Translations under genes and position numbers: made by a program | Part shown: positions 61,165 through 64,000 of the stretch, one piece after another | Numbering within the stretch: position 1 is the stretch's first letter | Layout: the number at the start of each line of letters is the position of its first letter | The notes under the pieces: model-generated | The model's database searches: none | Seen by the model: the letters and a program-made list of their open reading frames with translations, nothing else | What the model was told of the DNA's origin: nothing | Assembly (NCBI RefSeq): GCF_008180155.1 | Contig: NZ_VSZS01000064.1 | Location: 1 to 64,000 of the forward strand | Direction: 5' to 3' | From: Neoaquamicrobium microcysteis | GTDB lineage: Bacteria; Pseudomonadota; Alphaproteobacteria; Rhizobiales; Rhizobiaceae | Length of the DNA: 64,000 bases

Positions 61165-61173
61165 TGGGGAAAC

Positions 61174-61389
61174 ATGGACGAGACGGCACTGGCCAAAGCA
61201 CACGCGGTCGACCCGAAACTTCTCGAGATGCTGGCCTGCCCGCTGACCAAGGCGCCGCTGAAGTGGCGGCCCGAAACCTCCGAGCTGGTATCGCCTTCGG
61301 CAAAGCTGGCCTATCCCGTGCGCGACGGCGTGCCCATCATGCTTCCCTCCGAAGCGCGGCCGCTGGCCGAGGACGAGCTGGACCGGTGA
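61174..61389 (+). CDS. Trm112 family small protein
   Basis: A 71-residue Trm112-like protein: [43 protein letters not shown]. In eukaryotes and archaea Trm112 activates methyltransferases; the bacterial homologues are also small zinc-ribbon-like proteins, but here only one Cys remains. 9 bases after the LON-domain gene. Confidence 0.9.
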   Translation: MDETALAKAHAVDPKLLEMLACPLTKAPLKWRPETSELVSPSAKLAYPVRDGVPIMLPSEARPLAEDELDR

Positions 61390-61453
61390 GGTTCTTCCCG
61401 GACAGGCTCGGTCCAGTTGCGCGCAGGTGCCACCGTGACCCGTCGGGACCCTC

Positions 61454-62044
61454 GTGAGCAGCCCTGAAAAGCAGGCCCGCCGCAGCAAGGGCTATGCCAA
61501 CCGCGAGGCGATCACCGCGGCCGCGGCTGGGCTGTTCTGGCGCGAAGGCTACGCCTCTACGACGCTTGCCGACGTGGCGATTGCCGCGAACGTGCCTCCC
61601 GGAAACCTCTTCTACTATTTCAGGACCAAGGCCGACCTCGCCCGCGCCGTCGCCGACGTGTTCGTGGCCGAGACGGAGGCGATGCTGGAAGCGACCGGCG
61701 CGGATGAAGGCGAACCGCGCCGTCGGCTGGCTGCCCTGGTGGCGAGGCTGTCGCGCAGCGCGCCCGGCCGTGTGGCGCATGGCTGCCTGATCGCGCTTTG
61801 CGTCAGGGATTTTCGCCGCGACGCGCCGGAAGCCTCCGATCGTGCCGCCGAGGCTTTCGCGATGCTCGTCGGCTTCATGGCGCGCGAGCTTGGCCGGGCC
61901 GGCCAGCGCCCCTCGCTGGCGCTTTCACGCGCGCGCGCCGCACTGGCCGAGTGGCAGGGCGGCATCATGCTTGCCCATGCGCTCAAGGACGCCTCCATCC
62001 TGTCGGAGAGCTTTCGCCGCATGGAACGTACGCTGGCTGGATGA
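61454..62044 (+). CDS. TetR family transcriptional regulator
   Basis: A 196-residue TetR regulator. The HTH is AAAGLFWREGYASTTLADVAIAANVPPGNLFYYFRTKADLARAV at residues 23-66; the C-terminal ligand domain is of the TetR_C type. It begins with GTG at 61454. No adjacent target is obvious; the next gene converges. Confidence 0.87.
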   Translation: MSSPEKQARRSKGYANREAITAAAAGLFWREGYASTTLADVAIAANVPPGNLFYYFRTKADLARAVADVFVAETEAMLEATGADEGEPRRRLAALVARLSRSAPGRVAHGCLIALCVRDFRRDAPEASDRAAEAFAMLVGFMARELGRAGQRPSLALSRARAALAEWQGGIMLAHALKDASILSESFRRMERTLAG

Positions 62045-62090
62045 GCCGCTGAAAAGCGCTTTCCGGCGGTCGTGATGGATGCCATGCACA

Positions 62091-64000
62091 TCAATGAAAA
62101 TTCCGTCCCTTGGGCATCACCTTGACGATCCGGGCCGCCGCGTTCTCGGCAGACGGGCCCGCATGCTTTGAAGGAACGGCGACGACGGCATGGCGACGAA
62201 GCAGCCCCGCCGCAGCCAGCGTCCGCCGGTCTTCGTCTATGCCACGCTTCACCTCGTCGGCCGGTCCGGCAAACTCCACCCTGCCTGCGGTTTCCGAAAG
62301 TGCGCCAAGTTGCCAGCTCAGATCCTCCATCTGCTCGGCCACAATATGAATGACGTCTGCCTCGCACTGCAGGCGGCCGCTCACGCGCAGCAGCTTGCCG
62401 CCCATGATGACCGGCCGGAACCGCTCGAAATCCCTGTGCCAGACGATGACATTGGCGATTGCCTCTTCGTCTTCCAGCGTAAGGAAGATGGCATTGCCCT
62501 TCCCCGGCCGCTGCCGCACCAGAACCAGCCCCGCCACCGAGACCCTGCGCCCGTTCGGCACCGATCCGAGATCGACATTCGGCGTGATGCCGGCCTGATC
62601 GAACTGCCGGCGCAGGAAGGAGAGCGGATGGGCCTTGAGCGACAGGGACAGCGCGCGATAATCGTGGATCACATGCTCTCCAAGCGGCATGACAGGCAGT
62701 TGCATTTCAGGCTCCCTGTCTTCGAGGTGCACGTCGGGCCTGTCGAAAAGCGGCAGCGTTTCCGTGGCCGAAGCGCGATCGAGCGCGCGGACGGCCCAGA
62801 GTGCGGCGCGCCTGTCGAGGCCGATGGATCGGAACGCATCGGCCTGCGCCAGCTTCTCGATAGCGCCGACATCGAGGCCGGACCGTAGCCACAGGTCGCG
62901 GACCGAACGATAACCCTCGCCGCGTCGTTCGACGAAAAGCTTCATCTGCTTCTCGGGCAGCCCTTTCACCTGCCGGAAGCCGAGCCGAACTGCGTGGGCA
63001 GTTTTGATGACACCGCGCATCGAGGCATGCCGCCCGATGATCTTCGAAGGATCGAAACTCATCTTTTCGAGAGTGCAGTCCCAGTCCGACTCGTTGATGT
63101 CCACGGGCAGAATCCCGACCCCGTGGTCGGCCGCATCCCGCACCAGTTGCGCCGGCGCATAAAAGCCCATCGGCTGCGAATTGAGGATCGCCGCACAGAA
63201 GACGTCCGGATAGAAGGTCTTGAACCAGCAGGAAGCATAGACCAGCAAGGCGAAGGACGCGGCATGGCTCTCGGGAAAGCCGTAGTCGCCGAAGCCTTCG
63301 ATCTGAGCGAAGCAGCGCTCGGCGAAATCCTTCGTATAGCCCTTGGCAATCATGCCGGAGACCATTCTTTCCCTGTAATTCTGAATCGTGCCGTTTCGGC
63401 GGAACGTCGCCATGGCCCGGCGGAGCTGGTCGGCTTCGCCGGGCGAGAAACCGCCCGCAACGATGGCGATCTTCATCGCCTGTTCTTGGAACAGGGGTAC
63501 GCCGAGCGTCCTGCCGAGGATTTCCCGCATCTCCTCCTTCGGGTAGTCGACCTTCTCCTTTCCCATCCTGCGCCGCAGATAGGGGTGGACCATGTTGCCC
63601 TGGATCGGGCCGGGCCTAACGATCGCCACCTCGATCACGAGATCGTAGAATTCACGTGGCCTTAATCGCGGCAGCATCGACATCTGGGCACGGCTCTCGA
63701 TCTGGAAGACGCCGAGCGTGTCGGCGCGGCAGATCATGTCGTAGACGTGCCTGTCCTCCTTCGGCATCGTCATGAAATCCACGATTGCTTCGCCCCGTTC
63801 GTTACGGGGCGCATAATTGGCGGAAAGAAGATCAAACGCCCGCCGCAAACACGACAGCATCCCAAGCGCCAGCACATCGACCTTGATGAGACCGACCGCA
63901 TCGAGGTCGGTTTTGTCCCATTCGATCATCTTGCGTTCGTCCATCGCCGTCTTGATGATCGGCACGATTTCGTCCAGCCGATCCTTGGTGATGACGAAGC
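62091..64000 (-). CDS. dnaE2: Error-prone DNA polymerase DnaE2 (ImuC), C-terminal part
   Basis: About 636 residues are visible; the gene continues past the right edge (the visible upstream end translates as [14 protein letters not shown]). Conserved pieces of the C-family polymerase are [57 protein letters not shown], and [25 protein letters not shown]; an OB-fold follows ([35 protein letters not shown]). DnaE2 acts with ImuA and ImuB in damage-induced mutagenesis; those genes would lie further right. Confidence 0.95.
   Translation of the reverse strand, partial: FVITKDRLDEIVPIIKTAMDERKMIEWDKTDLDAVGLIKVDVLALGMLSCLRRAFDLLSANYAPRNERGEAIVDFMTMPKEDRHVYDMICRADTLGVFQIESRAQMSMLPRLRPREFYDLVIEVAIVRPGPIQGNMVHPYLRRRMGKEKVDYPKEEMREILGRTLGVPLFQEQAMKIAIVAGGFSPGEADQLRRAMATFRRNGTIQNYRERMVSGMIAKGYTKDFAERCFAQIEGFGDYGFPESHAASFALLVYASCWFKTFYPDVFCAAILNSQPMGFYAPAQLVRDAADHGVGILPVDINESDWDCTLEKMSFDPSKIIGRHASMRGVIKTAHAVRLGFRQVKGLPEKQMKLFVERRGEGYRSVRDLWLRSGLDVGAIEKLAQADAFRSIGLDRRAALWAVRALDRASATETLPLFDRPDVHLEDREPEMQLPVMPLGEHVIHDYRALSLSLKAHPLSFLRRQFDQAGITPNVDLGSVPNGRRVSVAGLVLVRQRPGKGNAIFLTLEDEEAIANVIVWHRDFERFRPVIMGGKLLRVSGRLQCEADVIHIVAEQMEDLSWQLGALSETAGRVEFAGPADEVKRGIDEDRRTLAAAGLLRRHAVVAVPSKHAGPSAENAAARIVKVMPKGRNFH

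Overview
The window is 64 kb of GC-rich, gene-dense chromosome. Gene content and regulatory signals point to an alphaproteobacterium of the order Hyphomicrobiales (Rhizobiales), probably near Mesorhizobium and other Phyllobacteriaceae. Indicators are fixLJ-fixK, an IalB-type protein, DUF982 and SH3/DUF1236-type proteins, an EcfG-like GGAAC-N16-CGTT promoter, a probable ybhL leader, and ffh next to chorismate mutase and rpsP. This placement is inferred from gene content; no rRNA is present. I see no insertion sequence, phage, CRISPR array or integrase. Most of the window is ordinary core chromosome.

Layout. 0.2-5.8 kb: LysE exporter, typA, LysR regulator with a divergent START-like protein, and a VOC/GST pair. 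6-17 kb: small exported protein, M3 oligopeptidase, MarR/MFS pair, a reverse operon (membrane peptide, pdxY, DUF429, carbonic anhydrase), a LemA-TPM-TPM operon, GNAT, ppa and YggT. 17.3 kb: tRNA-Ala(CGC). 18-19.7 kb: gamma-glutamyltranspeptidase. 19.7-24.6 kb: the most unusual block, holding a Tat-type Gly/Arg/Ser-rich protein, an HprK-like kinase fused to a PqqD domain, a secreted subtilase with a nine-Asp tract, an ECF sigma factor and its membrane anti-sigma factor. 24.6-27.5 kb: a second ECF module (SigK/RskA type) with fasciclin and DUF4394 proteins. 28.4-35 kb: a low-oxygen block of FixL, FixJ, a FixT-like receiver and FixK, flanked by three tandem-domain universal stress proteins, with FNR/FixK boxes. 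35-42 kb: BI-1 protein, ybbAP-like ABC exporter with divergent esterase, thpR, phhB, a phosphatase and DUF1232. 42-50 kb: IalB-like protein, rlmN, LysE and a TRAP transporter operon. 50-57 kb: argG, lytic transglycosylase, amine oxidase, SH3 protein, and ffh-chorismate mutase-rpsP behind a terminated leader RNA. 57-64 kb: GST/HxlR pair, tRNA-Gly(GCC), YbaK deacylase, CnoX-like thioredoxin, LON-domain protein, Trm112, TetR, and the C-terminal part of dnaE2, which runs off the right edge.

How genes work together. At 19.7-24.6 kb the Gly/Arg/Ser-rich gene and the subtilase gene carry the same promoter-like sequence, GGAAT-N16-CGTT, at nearly the same distance from their start codons. This links two separately transcribed genes to one ECF-type sigma factor. 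A PqqD (peptide-binding) domain on a Ser-kinase-like enzyme beside a Ser/Gly/Arg-rich exported protein and an exported protease suggests a modification-and-processing system for that protein. This is my best candidate for an undescribed system; the function is inference. In the fix block, FixL-FixJ should activate fixK, and FNR-type boxes in front of the FixT-like gene and one stress-protein gene suggest FixK feedback and output.
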